From Paenibacillus sp. 1011MAR3C5 (GTDB taxonomy: Bacteria > Bacillota > Bacilli > Paenibacillales > Paenibacillaceae), in contig NZ_QZCF01000002.1 in NCBI RefSeq assembly GCF_003591485.1, positions 496,001 through 560,000 of the forward strand: a stretch of 64,000 nucleotides of DNA, written 5' to 3'. The notes beneath the pieces were generated by a model. That model did not search any database and was not told the origin of the DNA. It saw only the letters and a program-made list of their open reading frames with translations. Of this stretch, positions 15,876 through 23,389 are shown piece after piece (position 1 is the stretch's first letter; the number at the start of each line of letters is the position of its first letter). The position numbers were made by a program, and so were the translations under genes.

Positions 15876-16475
15876 TTGTTACTTAATATTGTCGCGGTTA
15901 TTGTCAGTTATTTGATCGGAGCGGTATCATTCAGCATCTTTATTGCAAAATGGGTGAAAGGCATCGATATCCGACATCATGGAAGCGGCAATGCGGGAGC
16001 GACCAATACCCTTCGCGTGCTTGGGAAAGGCCCGGCGATTGCAGTATTCGTGCTGGATATTGCCAAGGGTATCTTCGCTGTCTATCTAGGCCATGCGCTT
16101 AGTGACAACGAATGGCTTCCTGTGCTATGCGGTTTGGCAGCCATTGCGGGCCACAATTGGCCAGTATGGTTCAAGTTCAAGGGGGGCAAGGGGATTTCGA
16201 CGATGGTTGGCGTAGTCGCTACGCTATCTTTCCTGCCCGCACTATACGCAGGCTTGATTGCGATTCTCCTGATTGTGCTGACGAGATATGTTTCGCTAGG
16301 ATCACTTGTATTCGCGGCTTTGATGCCCGTAAGCATCGCCCTGTTTAACTATTCGCTTCCTTTGCTGTGCGGCACGCTTGTTTTAGCGGTATTTGCATTT
16401 GTCAGACATCGCTCCAATATTGTTAAGCTGCTGCAGGGAACGGAGAACAAGCTAGGCGTTAAGAAAGGAGCGTAA
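15876..16475 (+). CDS. plsY: Glycerol-3-phosphate acyltransferase PlsY
   Basis: A 199-residue integral membrane protein with about five helices. The three PlsY motifs are visible: GSGNAGATNTLR (~residue 37), AGHNWPVWFKFKGGKG (~90) and a final HRSNIVKLLQGTENK (~170). It transfers an acyl group from acyl-phosphate to glycerol 3-phosphate. The start is TTG 15876, after AGGGGAGAA. It lies 12 bp behind der and 6 bp ahead of gpsA, which makes its substrate. Confidence 0.94.
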   Translation: MLLNIVAVIVSYLIGAVSFSIFIAKWVKGIDIRHHGSGNAGATNTLRVLGKGPAIAVFVLDIAKGIFAVYLGHALSDNEWLPVLCGLAAIAGHNWPVWFKFKGGKGISTMVGVVATLSFLPALYAGLIAILLIVLTRYVSLGSLVFAALMPVSIALFNYSLPLLCGTLVLAVFAFVRHRSNIVKLLQGTENKLGVKKGA

Positions 16476-16481
16476 GCGTGC

Positions 16482-17516
16482 ATGAGTAGAAATGAGACAT
16501 CCGAGGTTCGCCGCGCCGCCGTGCTAGTAGCAGGCAGCTGGGGGACCGCGCTTGCGTCTGTGTTGGCGGTCAACGGATTTCGGGTTTCCTTATGGACCCG
16601 GAACGAACAGCAAGCCATTGAAATCAATACGAAGCATCAAAACAGTAAATATCTTCCGGACAACGACCTTCCGGATAATATCATAGCGACCACTGATCTG
16701 GCTGAAGCGCTGTCGGGAGCGGAGCTAGCGCTCTTCGTTGCACCGTCGGGAGCCATGCGGCAGGTAGCGAAGGCAGCGGCTCCGCATCTGGAGCCTAACA
16801 CTTTATGTGTACATGCGACAAAAGGCTTCGAAGAGCATACGTTGAAGCGTATGTCGACGGTTCTGGCAGAGGAATTAGACCGTCCGTCATCGTCGATTGT
16901 CGTCTTGTCCGGTCCCAGCCATGCGGAAGAAGTGATTCGCAAGCAGCCGACGACTGTCGTTGTTGCGTCTGAGTCGCTGGCAGCTGCCGAGCAAGCCCAG
17001 GACGCACTTATTAACGGCGCATTCCGCGTCTATACGAACAATGATGTCGTAGGGGTAGAGGTTGCCGGCGCGATCAAAAACATTATCGCTCTGGGGGCTG
17101 GCCTCAGTGACGGCCTTGGTTTTGGCGACAATGCCAAATCAGCGCTGCTCACCCGCGGATTGGCCGAAATTGGCCGGCTCGGAGCGGTAATGGGCGCCAA
17201 TCCAATGACCTTTGCAGGCCTCGCAGGCGTTGGCGATCTTGTCGCGACGGGAACGAGCAAGCATAGCCGCAACTGGCGTGCGGGGTATATGCTCGCTGAC
17301 GGAACACCGCTTGAGATCGTGCTGGAGAAGATGGTTATGGTGGTGGAAGGCGTACGCACGACACGAGCCGCTCACCAGCTTTCCAAGCAATTCGCAGTAG
17401 AGATGCCGATTACAACCCAGCTGTATGCCGTTCTCTTCGAAGGCAAGTCGCCGAAGGAAGCGGTCGAGAGCTTGATGGGCAGGCTGAAGACGCATGAGAT
17501 TGAGCCAATAGGCTGA
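16482..17516 (+). CDS. gpsA: Glycerol-3-phosphate dehydrogenase [NAD(P)+]
   Basis: A 344-residue enzyme reducing dihydroxyacetone phosphate to glycerol 3-phosphate for phospholipids. Seen: AGSWGTALA near the N-terminus, VHATKGFE, VVLSGPSHAEEV, GVEVAGAIKNIIALGAG (catalytic Lys) and RNWRAGYML. The nucleotide-binding motif reads VLVAGSWG, with Val where GpsA normally has the first Gly of G-x-G-x-x-G. The substitution is in the coding frame and everything else looks intact. SD AAAGGAGCG precedes ATG 16482. Confidence 0.94.
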   Translation: MSRNETSEVRRAAVLVAGSWGTALASVLAVNGFRVSLWTRNEQQAIEINTKHQNSKYLPDNDLPDNIIATTDLAEALSGAELALFVAPSGAMRQVAKAAAPHLEPNTLCVHATKGFEEHTLKRMSTVLAEELDRPSSSIVVLSGPSHAEEVIRKQPTTVVVASESLAAAEQAQDALINGAFRVYTNNDVVGVEVAGAIKNIIALGAGLSDGLGFGDNAKSALLTRGLAEIGRLGAVMGANPMTFAGLAGVGDLVATGTSKHSRNWRAGYMLADGTPLEIVLEKMVMVVEGVRTTRAAHQLSKQFAVEMPITTQLYAVLFEGKSPKEAVESLMGRLKTHEIEPIG

Positions 17517-17542
17517 ATCCAAGCGCCTACACCAATAACCTG

Positions 17543-17582
17543 CCCTCCTCATATGATGCTAGAAGCTGATATTTGAGGAGGG
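17543..17582 (+). promoter_or_regulatory. SD-sequestering hairpin with a possible SigE/SigK -10 in it
   Basis: CCCTCCTC (17543-17550) pairs perfectly with GAGGAGGG (17575-17582), which is the SD of the spoVIF-like gene. CATATGAT (17550-17557) resembles a SigE -10 (CATACAAT, 6 of 8). I see no convincing -35. Start would be about 17564, after the left arm. Confidence 0.45.
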
Positions 17583-17591
17583 TGAAATAGG

Positions 17592-17867
17592 TTGTCTAAA
17601 GGAATTCCCAAAGATGTGCTAAGCGCAATCAACAAAAAAACCGGCAAAACCATAACCGAAAACGCGGTCAAAAAGCTGGCCAGCGGCGTGGATGCCGGAA
17701 CCCTGCAAAATGAAGCGGAACTGCGTAAGCTGATTAAGCAGGTAGCGGACATGGCCAAAATCAAAGTGCCGGAATCTACCGTGAGCGATATTGTAAAAGC
17801 CATCAAGTCAAGCGGAGTAAGTCCGTCGAACTTGGAGTCACTGGTCAAGATGATGGCGAAGAGATAA
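17592..17867 (+). CDS. Small sporulation protein (SpoVIF-like)
   Basis: A 91-residue soluble, helical protein starting with TTG 17592, 8 nt after GAGGAGGGTG. The opening IPKDVLSAINKKTGKTITE and the spacing of the helices resemble stage VI sporulation protein F, a coat/germination-related protein of Bacillales; I recognise this from pattern, not from an alignment. It is monocistronic: SD hidden in a hairpin upstream, strong terminator downstream. A family member of another small spore protein group is possible. Confidence 0.6.
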   Translation: MSKGIPKDVLSAINKKTGKTITENAVKKLASGVDAGTLQNEAELRKLIKQVADMAKIKVPESTVSDIVKAIKSSGVSPSNLESLVKMMAKR

Positions 17868-17874
17868 CGACATC

Positions 17875-17945
17875 GGACAAAAGCGTGCGAAGCTCCCGGG
17901 GATTTCCCTAACGTGAATCGCGAATACGCTTTTGTCCTTTTTTTT
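17875..17945 (+). terminator. Strong Rho-independent terminator
   Basis: GGACAAAAGCGT (17875-17886) pairs with ACGCTTTTGTCC (17926-17937) over 12 bp, then eight T. The right arm doubles as the -35 region of the next promoter. Confidence 0.92.
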
Positions 17946-17960
17946 GCCTAATGCTATAAT
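17932..17960 (+). promoter_or_regulatory. SigA promoter overlapping the preceding terminator
   Basis: TTGTCC (17932-17937), 17-nt spacer, TATAAT (17955-17960) with an extended TGC. The -35 is part of the terminator stem. Confidence 0.65.
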
Positions 17961-18005
17961 AGCCTGAGAACTAATAACGATACAGATGAGGAGACCGGAA
18001 CCTGA

Positions 18006-18185
18006 ATGGATGCAATGACGAAAATGTGGGTTTCTTTTCTCGGCATTGGACTAATGGCGATTGCAGCTTTTTTGATTACCTTTGCCCGAGTGAAGACCAA
18101 AGGCATCATAAAATTCGTATTATCTTTTGTCGCTTTCGTGCTATTAATCTTCGGATTTATTTACGGATTTTTCTCTATCCTGTAA
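18006..18185 (+). CDS. DUF2768 small membrane protein (YphE-like)
   Basis: A 59-residue protein with two hydrophobic helices (WVSFLGIGLMAIAAFLITF and FVLSFVAFVLLIFGFIYGF) joined by a basic turn. Size, layout and location between gpsA and spoIVA match B. subtilis YphE (DUF2768). The start ATG 18006 is 12 nt from GAGGAG; ATG 18015 is an alternative. Function unknown. Confidence 0.7.
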   Translation: MDAMTKMWVSFLGIGLMAIAAFLITFARVKTKGIIKFVLSFVAFVLLIFGFIYGFFSIL

Positions 18186-18236
18186 CCCATAGCTATACAT
18201 ACTTGAAATGAAGATCAAAGGAGTTATTCAAAGACC

Positions 18237-18533
18237 ATGATTGAACTTAAGGGCAGAACAATAACCGCAACGGTGGAATCGGAAGCGGGTCTGACAATCT
18301 TGGACCATGCGATCAAACATAAGGTGGACTGGAGCTTCTCATGCACGCGAGGCACATGCGCGCGCTGCCGCTGCTTGGTATCCGAGGGCAAAGAGTTTTT
18401 GGAAGAGATTACAGACCAGGAATGGGATCGTCTGGAGCCGGAAGAGTTCGAGGAGGGCTTCCGCCTGGGCTGTCAGGCTGTTGTCAAGGAAGACGCCGGC
18501 CGCATTGTAGCTGCTAACAAGACGTATTTCTAA
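18237..18533 (+). CDS. [2Fe-2S] ferredoxin
   Basis: A 98-residue protein with a complete plant-type ferredoxin iron-sulfur motif: C-x4-C-x2-C in SCTRGTCARCRC (~residues 36-44) and the fourth Cys in RLGCQ (~79). It should carry electrons in the cytoplasm; its reductase and acceptor are unknown. SD AAAGGAG precedes the ATG. It is followed after 18 bp by an unknown gene and then by a second ferredoxin; B. subtilis lacks this trio between yphE and yphF. Confidence 0.85.
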   Translation: MIELKGRTITATVESEAGLTILDHAIKHKVDWSFSCTRGTCARCRCLVSEGKEFLEEITDQEWDRLEPEEFEEGFRLGCQAVVKEDAGRIVAANKTYF

Positions 18534-18551
18534 CCTAAGAGGAGTGCCGGC

Positions 18552-19178
18552 ATGATTATAGAAACGACGGGCGTGCATGATGCGCTATCGACAATCGTGC
18601 GCTTGGCCGGCAACACATCGTGGGTGCTCGGCGGGAGCGCTGCCTTGCTGCTTAGAGGGATTCAGTTGGGCGCTCCGCCGCGAGACGTTGACTTGTATTG
18701 CGATGACGATGATGCCAATACGATTCATAAAGCGCTTAGCCGCTATGCAATCGATAGGCCTTCGTACAGCGAGACGGCTATCTATCGATCAACACTTAGT
18801 CATTACCGCATTGGAACGATTCAGGTGGAATTGGTCGGAGGTTTCTCTGTCCGTGCGCTGGACTGCTGTTATCAGGTGAATGTAAAAGAAGTGCTGTTTC
18901 CTTATGGTGAGGCGATTGAGCTCCATGAGCTAACGGAGGGAAGACCTGTTTATGTTCAGGTCGTGCCTTTAGCCCATGAGCTATGGTTCAATTTGCTTCG
19001 GCAACGGAAGGATCGCGTGAAGGTGATTGCGGAGGAGATGCGGAAGCAGCCTCTTGCCCATTTGCCTGCTCTCGCGGCAATTGAAGGCAGCAATAACTTT
19101 GCGGACGAAGTTGTTAGCGAAGTCCGTGAGCGAATAGGGATAACGCAGAAAGGAGAGCGGCCGTGGATGCGGAAGTGA
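18552..19178 (+). CDS. Protein with a possible nucleotidyltransferase-like motif
   Basis: A 208-residue protein. LGGSAALLLRGI followed by RDVDLYCDDDDA resembles the G-S...D-x-D core of nucleotidyltransferase-fold proteins, but the match is short and I give no function. The remainder is mixed alpha/beta with no membrane segment. It is enclosed between two [2Fe-2S] ferredoxin genes and overlaps the second by 16 bp, so the three are probably one transcript. SD AAGAGGAG precedes the ATG. Confidence 0.7.
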   Translation: MIIETTGVHDALSTIVRLAGNTSWVLGGSAALLLRGIQLGAPPRDVDLYCDDDDANTIHKALSRYAIDRPSYSETAIYRSTLSHYRIGTIQVELVGGFSVRALDCCYQVNVKEVLFPYGEAIELHELTEGRPVYVQVVPLAHELWFNLLRQRKDRVKVIAEEMRKQPLAHLPALAAIEGSNNFADEVVSEVRERIGITQKGERPWMRK

Positions 19179-19510
19179 TTTTTTGGCCAGGCGGACGGGC
19201 GGTCAAGGTCAAACGAGGCACATCTGTGCTGGACGCGTCGAGGCGAGCCGGCGTATCCATTGCGACACGCTGCGGAGGCAAGGCCGCTTGCTTCATGTGC
19301 AAGGTTACTGTTCTACCGGGAAGCGAGCTGCTTCCCATGGGAGACGAGGAACGGCGCAAGCTTGCCGGTTTGGAGGAGAAGAATATTCGTCTCTCCTGCC
19401 AGACGCGCGTGTCGGGCAAGGTAGAAGTAGAGCTTCCGCCAGACCCGCTGCGGGCAGCGGTCGCCAAAGCGCTGGCGCGCCAGAAGGAAGAGAACGATGA
19501 GCTCTGGTGA
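19163..19510 (+). CDS. [2Fe-2S] ferredoxin, second copy
   Basis: A 115-residue protein starting with GTG 19163, inside the end of the preceding gene and after AAAGGAG. The cluster ligands are C-x5-C-x2-C in RCGGKAACFMCK (~residues 36-45) and the later LSCQTRV Cys. The spacing differs from the first ferredoxin (x4), so the two are not recent duplicates. It has an Arg/Lys-rich C-terminal tail. Partner enzymes are not identifiable. Confidence 0.83.
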   Translation: MDAEVIFWPGGRAVKVKRGTSVLDASRRAGVSIATRCGGKAACFMCKVTVLPGSELLPMGDEERRKLAGLEEKNIRLSCQTRVSGKVEVELPPDPLRAAVAKALARQKEENDELW

Positions 19511-19532
19511 CGGAAATGGAGGATAATAGGCA

Positions 19533-20279
19533 ATGAACTCTCTTGCTATACTTGCAGCGGGCCGCAAATCGCGCATAGGCGCTATGATCGGTCTGCTTGC
19601 TATGATTACGCTGTCGCTTTCGGGTTGTCTATATCCGGAAGACGAGAAGCAGAATGTGCCGCCCAAAGAGGCGGTTCGCAACGTTCAAGCTGCGATCGAC
19701 CAATATTTTGATGAGCAAGGGCTTCTGCCGATTGTGACAAGCTCACAGGATGTTCCCGTGTATGAGAAATACAAGATCGATTACAAGAAGCTTCAGGCAA
19801 AGGGATATCTAAGCTATATTCCGTCCGCTGCATTCGAGAACGGCGGCAATTATTATTTTATCATCATAGACGAGGAGACCGACCCAACTGTCAAGCTGAT
19901 GGATATCGCGACGTTCCAGAAGCTGATCGACGTGCAAAGCTGGGTAAAGCAGTATTCGGACAGCCGCGGCTCCTTGCCGAAGAAGGATGAGATGTACCCG
20001 GGCTTCTATACGATTGACTATGAGGGCATGGGCAAAAAAGCGCCTGATATTCGAAGCGTTTTTTCGGGCGTAGGCTTGCACGCGATATTAGACGACAAAG
20101 GGAATATCTACGTCGATTATGGCATCGATCTCATGCAATATATTCAGAAGAACGGCGAATCCGCAACGAACGGGATAGACGATCTGAGAGAGCTGCTAGT
20201 GAAGAGCTCTGACTTTGTCCCTGTGAAAGCGCCGGTATACAAGCTGGTCGGGGGGGAGCCGGTCGCTGTATTGCCTTAA
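19533..20279 (+). CDS. Lipoprotein (YphF-like)
   Basis: A 248-residue protein with a signal peptide ending in the lipobox LSGC (~residues 30-33; LAMITLSLSGC), so it is lipid-anchored outside the membrane. The mature part is mixed alpha/beta without known motifs. Size, lipobox and location just before spoIVA fit B. subtilis YphF. A spore-related role is guessed from position only. A very strong terminator follows. Confidence 0.75.
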   Translation: MNSLAILAAGRKSRIGAMIGLLAMITLSLSGCLYPEDEKQNVPPKEAVRNVQAAIDQYFDEQGLLPIVTSSQDVPVYEKYKIDYKKLQAKGYLSYIPSAAFENGGNYYFIIIDEETDPTVKLMDIATFQKLIDVQSWVKQYSDSRGSLPKKDEMYPGFYTIDYEGMGKKAPDIRSVFSGVGLHAILDDKGNIYVDYGIDLMQYIQKNGESATNGIDDLRELLVKSSDFVPVKAPVYKLVGGEPVAVLP

Positions 20280-20292
20280 CCGTATATGGAAC

Positions 20293-20330
20293 AAAACCTC
20301 TTCCGCTGCTGCAGCGGAAGAGGTTTTTTT
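20293..20330 (+). terminator. Strong Rho-independent terminator
   Basis: AACCTCTTCCGCTG (20295-20308) pairs with CAGCGGAAGAGGTT (about 20311-20324) with a 3-nt loop and a T run. Separates the yphF-like gene from spoIVA. Confidence 0.93.
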
Positions 20331-20431
20331 GTGCGCCTCGTCATAGAAAAAGCTGTTTCCTCATATATTTCAATCTTGGAAGGGAAGCAGGTTCAATCGG
20401 TGAACGAAAAAAGTTTTCGCAAAAGGAATCG

Positions 20432-20459
20432 TCATAATTGGACAGTCGGGACATAAGCT
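20432..20459 (+). promoter_or_regulatory. Putative SigE promoter of spoIVA
   Basis: TCATAAT (20432-20438), 13-nt spacer, CATAAGCT (20452-20459). The -35 matches the SigE pattern well and the -10 only partly (CATA then T). B. subtilis spoIVA is SigE dependent, which supports it. Confidence 0.5.
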
Positions 20460-20558
20460 ATTACTAGTCCAAAAAGTATGTACGAGTTGCGTCGCTGGCC
20501 TGCCCTCTTGTCCGGTGGATGGCGGCGAACCGGAAAATCAATTGGGAGGGGATATTCA

Positions 20559-22037
20559 GTGGAGAAAGTAGACATTTTCAAGGACATAGCCGAACGTACC
20601 GGCGGGGATATTTACCTCGGTGTGGTTGGGGCGGTCCGGACGGGCAAATCAACATTCATTAAACGATTCATGGAGACGGTCGTACTTCCCAACATTGCGA
20701 ATGAATCGGACCGGGTCAGAGCCGTGGACGAACTTCCTCAAAGCGCCGCAGGCAAAACCATTATGACAACAGAGCCCAAATTCGTGCCAAACCAAGCGGT
20801 TCAGCTTAAAGTGGCAGAAGGGCTTGAAGTGAATGTAAGATTGGTAGACTGCGTCGGCTATGCTGTAGAAGGAGCCAAGGGCTATGAGGATGAAAATGGT
20901 CCGCGTATGATTACGACACCTTGGTTCGATGAGCCGATTCCGTTCCAGGAAGCGGCCGAGATCGGGACGCGCAAAGTAATTCAGGAGCATTCTACGCTTG
21001 GCGTCGTTGTGACAACGGACGGTTCGATTGCAGAGATTCCGAGAAGCTCGTACGTTGTTGCGGAAGAGCGCGTCATTGAAGAGTTGAAGGAAGTAGGCAA
21101 GCCGTTCGTACTTATTATTAATTCGACGCGTCCGAAGAGCGAAGAGACGCAGCAGCTCAGAAGCGAGCTTCAAGCGAAATACGATATTCCAGTCATCGCG
21201 CTCAGTGTGGCGACGATGGGTGAAGAGGAAGGCACGGCCGTTCTGCGTGAAGTGCTGTACGAATTCCCCGTGCATGAAGTTAATGTCAATCTGCCGAGCT
21301 GGGTCATGGTACTAAATGATAATCACTGGCTGCGCACGAATTACGAGAACTCGGTGCGCGACACGGTGAAGGATATTCGCCGCCTCCGCGACGTCGAGCG
21401 GGTTGTAGCGCAATTCATGGACTACGACTTTATTGCTAGAGCCGGACTTAGCGGCATGAATATGGGGCAGGGCGTTGCGGAGATCGACCTGTACGCTCCC
21501 GACGAGCTGTACGACCGTATTCTGATGGAAGTTGTCGGCGTCGAGATTCGCGGGAAGGATCATCTGCTCCAACTGATGCAGGACTTCTCCCATGCCAAGA
21601 GGGAATACGACCGGTTCGCGGAAGCGCTTGAGATGGTCAAAACGACCGGTTACGGGATCGCAGCTCCATCCCTTGCGGAGATGGCGCTCGACGAGCCGGA
21701 GCTCATTCGCCAGGGGTCGCGTTTTGGCGTAAGGCTGAAAGCGACTGCACCGTCCATCCACATGATTCGGGTCGATGTGGAATCCGAATTTGCTCCGATC
21801 ATCGGTACGGAGAAGCAGAGCGAGGAGCTGGTTCGCTACCTCATGCAGGACTTCGAGAACGACCCGATCAAGATCTGGGAATCGGACATCTTCGGACGTT
21901 CGCTGCATTCGATCGTAAGAGAAGGCATTCAGGGCAAGATCGCCATGATGCCGGACAATGCACGCTACAAGCTTCAGGAGACGCTGGGCCGGATTATCAA
22001 CGAGGGCTCCGGCGGACTAATCGCCATAATTCTATAA
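20559..22037 (+). CDS. spoIVA: Stage IV sporulation protein A (spore coat basement ATPase)
   Basis: A 492-residue protein, the same length as B. subtilis SpoIVA. The start is GTG 20559, 7 nt after GGGAGGGG; the longer in-frame ATG at 20478 adds residues not found in the family. VEKVDIFKDIAERTGGDIYL, the Walker A motif GAVRTGKST (~residue 22) and the closing INEGSGGLIAIIL are all characteristic. SpoIVA uses ATP to polymerise around the forespore on the mother-cell side, forming the base for coat assembly. Monocistronic with its own probable SigE promoter and terminator. Confidence 0.97.
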   Translation: MEKVDIFKDIAERTGGDIYLGVVGAVRTGKSTFIKRFMETVVLPNIANESDRVRAVDELPQSAAGKTIMTTEPKFVPNQAVQLKVAEGLEVNVRLVDCVGYAVEGAKGYEDENGPRMITTPWFDEPIPFQEAAEIGTRKVIQEHSTLGVVVTTDGSIAEIPRSSYVVAEERVIEELKEVGKPFVLIINSTRPKSEETQQLRSELQAKYDIPVIALSVATMGEEEGTAVLREVLYEFPVHEVNVNLPSWVMVLNDNHWLRTNYENSVRDTVKDIRRLRDVERVVAQFMDYDFIARAGLSGMNMGQGVAEIDLYAPDELYDRILMEVVGVEIRGKDHLLQLMQDFSHAKREYDRFAEALEMVKTTGYGIAAPSLAEMALDEPELIRQGSRFGVRLKATAPSIHMIRVDVESEFAPIIGTEKQSEELVRYLMQDFENDPIKIWESDIFGRSLHSIVREGIQGKIAMMPDNARYKLQETLGRIINEGSGGLIAIIL

Positions 22038-22052
22038 CAAACCCTGACAAAC

Positions 22053-22100
22053 GACAGGCTGCACCAAAGGTCGCCAAGACCTTCGGTGCAGCCTGTCTTC
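22053..22100 (+). terminator. Long terminator hairpin after spoIVA
   Basis: GACAGGCTGCACC (22053-22065) pairs with GGTGCAGCCTGTC (22085-22097), with an inner AAGGTC/GACCTT pair. The T tract (TTCT) is weak but the stem is very stable. Confidence 0.75.
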
Positions 22101-22226
22101 TATATTGGGACTATGTTCTTATTCGCTGCGATTGAGGGGGATTGTTCTGCTTATCGCTAAGAGATCCTTCGAAAGTAAGAGAAAATTAGAAAACACTCCT
22201 TTTCCGCGTCAAATCAACGTTTCCCC

Positions 22227-22255
22227 TTGAAAAAGCAATTCTACTGTATTACTAT
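22227..22255 (+). promoter_or_regulatory. SigA promoter of hbs
   Basis: TTGAAA (22227-22232), 17-nt spacer, TACTAT (22250-22255). Start about 22262, giving an unusually long ~180-nt leader. Confidence 0.55.
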
Positions 22256-22324
22256 AGGTTTGTTCGGTCAAAAGGTATATATTTGAAGTTTTCGGTTAAT
22301 AAGAGGAATATGAGTGTTTTAGCT

Positions 22325-22423
22325 TATGCTTACGAAGTAAGTTTTGCTCTGCAACGCTTACGAAGCAAGTTTTTGATCCACAAAAACTAAGCCTATGCTT
22401 ACGAAGTAAGTTTTGCTCTGCAA
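22325..22423 (+). repeat. Tandem hairpin repeats in the hbs leader
   Basis: A 30-bp unit occurs twice without mismatch (22325-22354 and 22394-22423), with a diverged third copy between them (22355-22388). Each unit is two small hairpins: CTTAC-GAA-GTAAG, then TTTTGC-TCT-GCAA(AA). The last copy extends to AAGTTTTGC/GCAAAACTT (9 bp) and ends 4 nt before the hbs SD AAGGAGGTG. No other copy is seen in the window. Confidence 0.85.
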
Positions 22424-22444
22424 AACTTTTAAGGAGGTGAAACC

Positions 22445-22720
22445 ATGAACAAAACTGATTTGATCGCAAAAGTAGCTGAATTGACGGACCTGTCCAAGAA
22501 GGATGCGACAAAAGCGGTTGATGCCGTTTTTGAGGCAATCTCCGACGCGCTGCAAAGCGGCGATAAAGTGCAGCTGGTAGGCTTCGGCAACTTCGAAGTG
22601 CGCGAGCGCCAAGCACGCAAAGGACGCAATCCGCAAACAGGCGAAGAGATCGATATTGCTGCCAGCAAGATGCCGGCATTCAAACCAGGCAAATCTCTCA
22701 AGGATCTTGTATCCAATTAA
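22445..22720 (+). CDS. hbs: DNA-binding protein HU
   Basis: A 91-residue nucleoid protein, [20 protein letters not shown] at the start and the DNA-arm region [20 protein letters not shown] at ~residues 46-65, ending in KDLVSN. HU binds and bends DNA and compacts the chromosome; it is essential in B. subtilis. SD AAGGAGGTG lies 6 nt before the ATG. It has a long repeat-bearing leader and its own terminator. Location between spoIVA and mtrB follows B. subtilis, except that folE (mtrA) is absent. Confidence 0.97.
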   Translation: MNKTDLIAKVAELTDLSKKDATKAVDAVFEAISDALQSGDKVQLVGFGNFEVRERQARKGRNPQTGEEIDIAASKMPAFKPGKSLKDLVSN

Positions 22721-22738
22721 CGTATAGGCAAGAACAGG

Positions 22739-22768
22739 CGCTCGAACTTATCCGTTTGAGCGTTTTTT
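22739..22768 (+). terminator. Rho-independent terminator of hbs
   Basis: CGCTCGAAC (22739-22747) pairs with GTTTGAGCG (22754-22762), then six T. Confidence 0.9.
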
Positions 22769-22833
22769 ACCACAATAGAAATGATAAGGTTTCCGAGGGA
22801 ATCGGATATAAAATTCTATTTGGCGAAAAACCC

Positions 22834-22884
22834 ACCTCTAAACGCGGTCGCTCAACTTTGAACGGCCTCGATAGAGGTTTTTTT
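22834..22884 (+). terminator. Second terminator hairpin between hbs and mtrB
   Basis: ACCTCTA (22834-22840) pairs with TAGAGGT (22872-22878), with inner GGTCG/CGGCC and TCAA/TTGA pairs, followed by seven T. Confidence 0.75.
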
Positions 22885-22907
22885 ATGGAATGGGAAATGG
22901 CGCGGCA

Positions 22908-22936
22908 TTGCACATTGGCGCGACTTCCACTATAAT
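22908..22936 (+). promoter_or_regulatory. SigA promoter of mtrB
   Basis: TTGCAC (22908-22913), 17-nt spacer, TATAAT (22931-22936). Start about 22943, 36 nt before the ATG. Confidence 0.75.
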
Positions 22937-22978
22937 TCACATGGATAGCACGGAATGATGAATTGCGGAGGGATCACC

Positions 22979-23200
22979 ATGGAGCCTACGGTTGGCGATT
23001 ATATTGTAGTGAAGGCGAAGGATCAAGGCGTGCAGGTCATCGGCCTGACGCGCGGCCAGGATACGCGGTTCCACCATACCGAAAAGCTGGACAAAAACGA
23101 AGTGTTGATTTGTCAGTTCACCGACCATACCTCGGCTATCAAAATCCGGGGAAAAGCGATTGTTATGACGAAGTACGGTACCGTGGAAACCGATCAATAA
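22979..23200 (+). CDS. mtrB: trp RNA-binding attenuation protein (TRAP)
   Basis: A 73-residue protein matching B. subtilis TRAP (75 aa) along its length: [32 protein letters not shown] and [15 protein letters not shown] include the tryptophan-binding and RNA-binding (KKR-type) strands. Eleven subunits form a ring that, with tryptophan, wraps (G/U)AG-repeat RNA. A fitting target lies 9 kb away in the trpE leader (32261-32315). ATG 22979 follows CGGAGGG; the ORF's upstream ATGs lack an SD. It has its own promoter, since folE is not in front of it. Confidence 0.95.
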   Translation: MEPTVGDYIVVKAKDQGVQVIGLTRGQDTRFHHTEKLDKNEVLICQFTDHTSAIKIRGKAIVMTKYGTVETDQ

Positions 23201-23210
23201 GATTGGAGCA

Positions 23211-23234
23211 AAGCAGGCGAAGCCTGCTTTTTTG
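23211..23234 (+). terminator. Rho-independent terminator of mtrB
   Basis: AAGCAGGC (23211-23218), loop GAA, GCCTGCTT (23222-23229), then T run. Confidence 0.9.
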
Positions 23235-23389
23235 TTTTTAACGTGCCGGTGCTGGTCAGACAAGCCGAATATTCAATCTTCCATTCTCGTACAATGTATT
23301 ATATGCCTGAAGTCCGTATGTGTCATGCCGGGAATGACCAGACTTGGATTAAGGACTGTGTACGAATGAAACGGAATGGAGGTGCCGCA

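Noticed and set aside
20478-20558. N-terminal extension of SpoIVA from ATG 20478
   Set aside because: Residues are not family-like; GTG 20559 has a strong SD and gives the exact B. subtilis length of 492.
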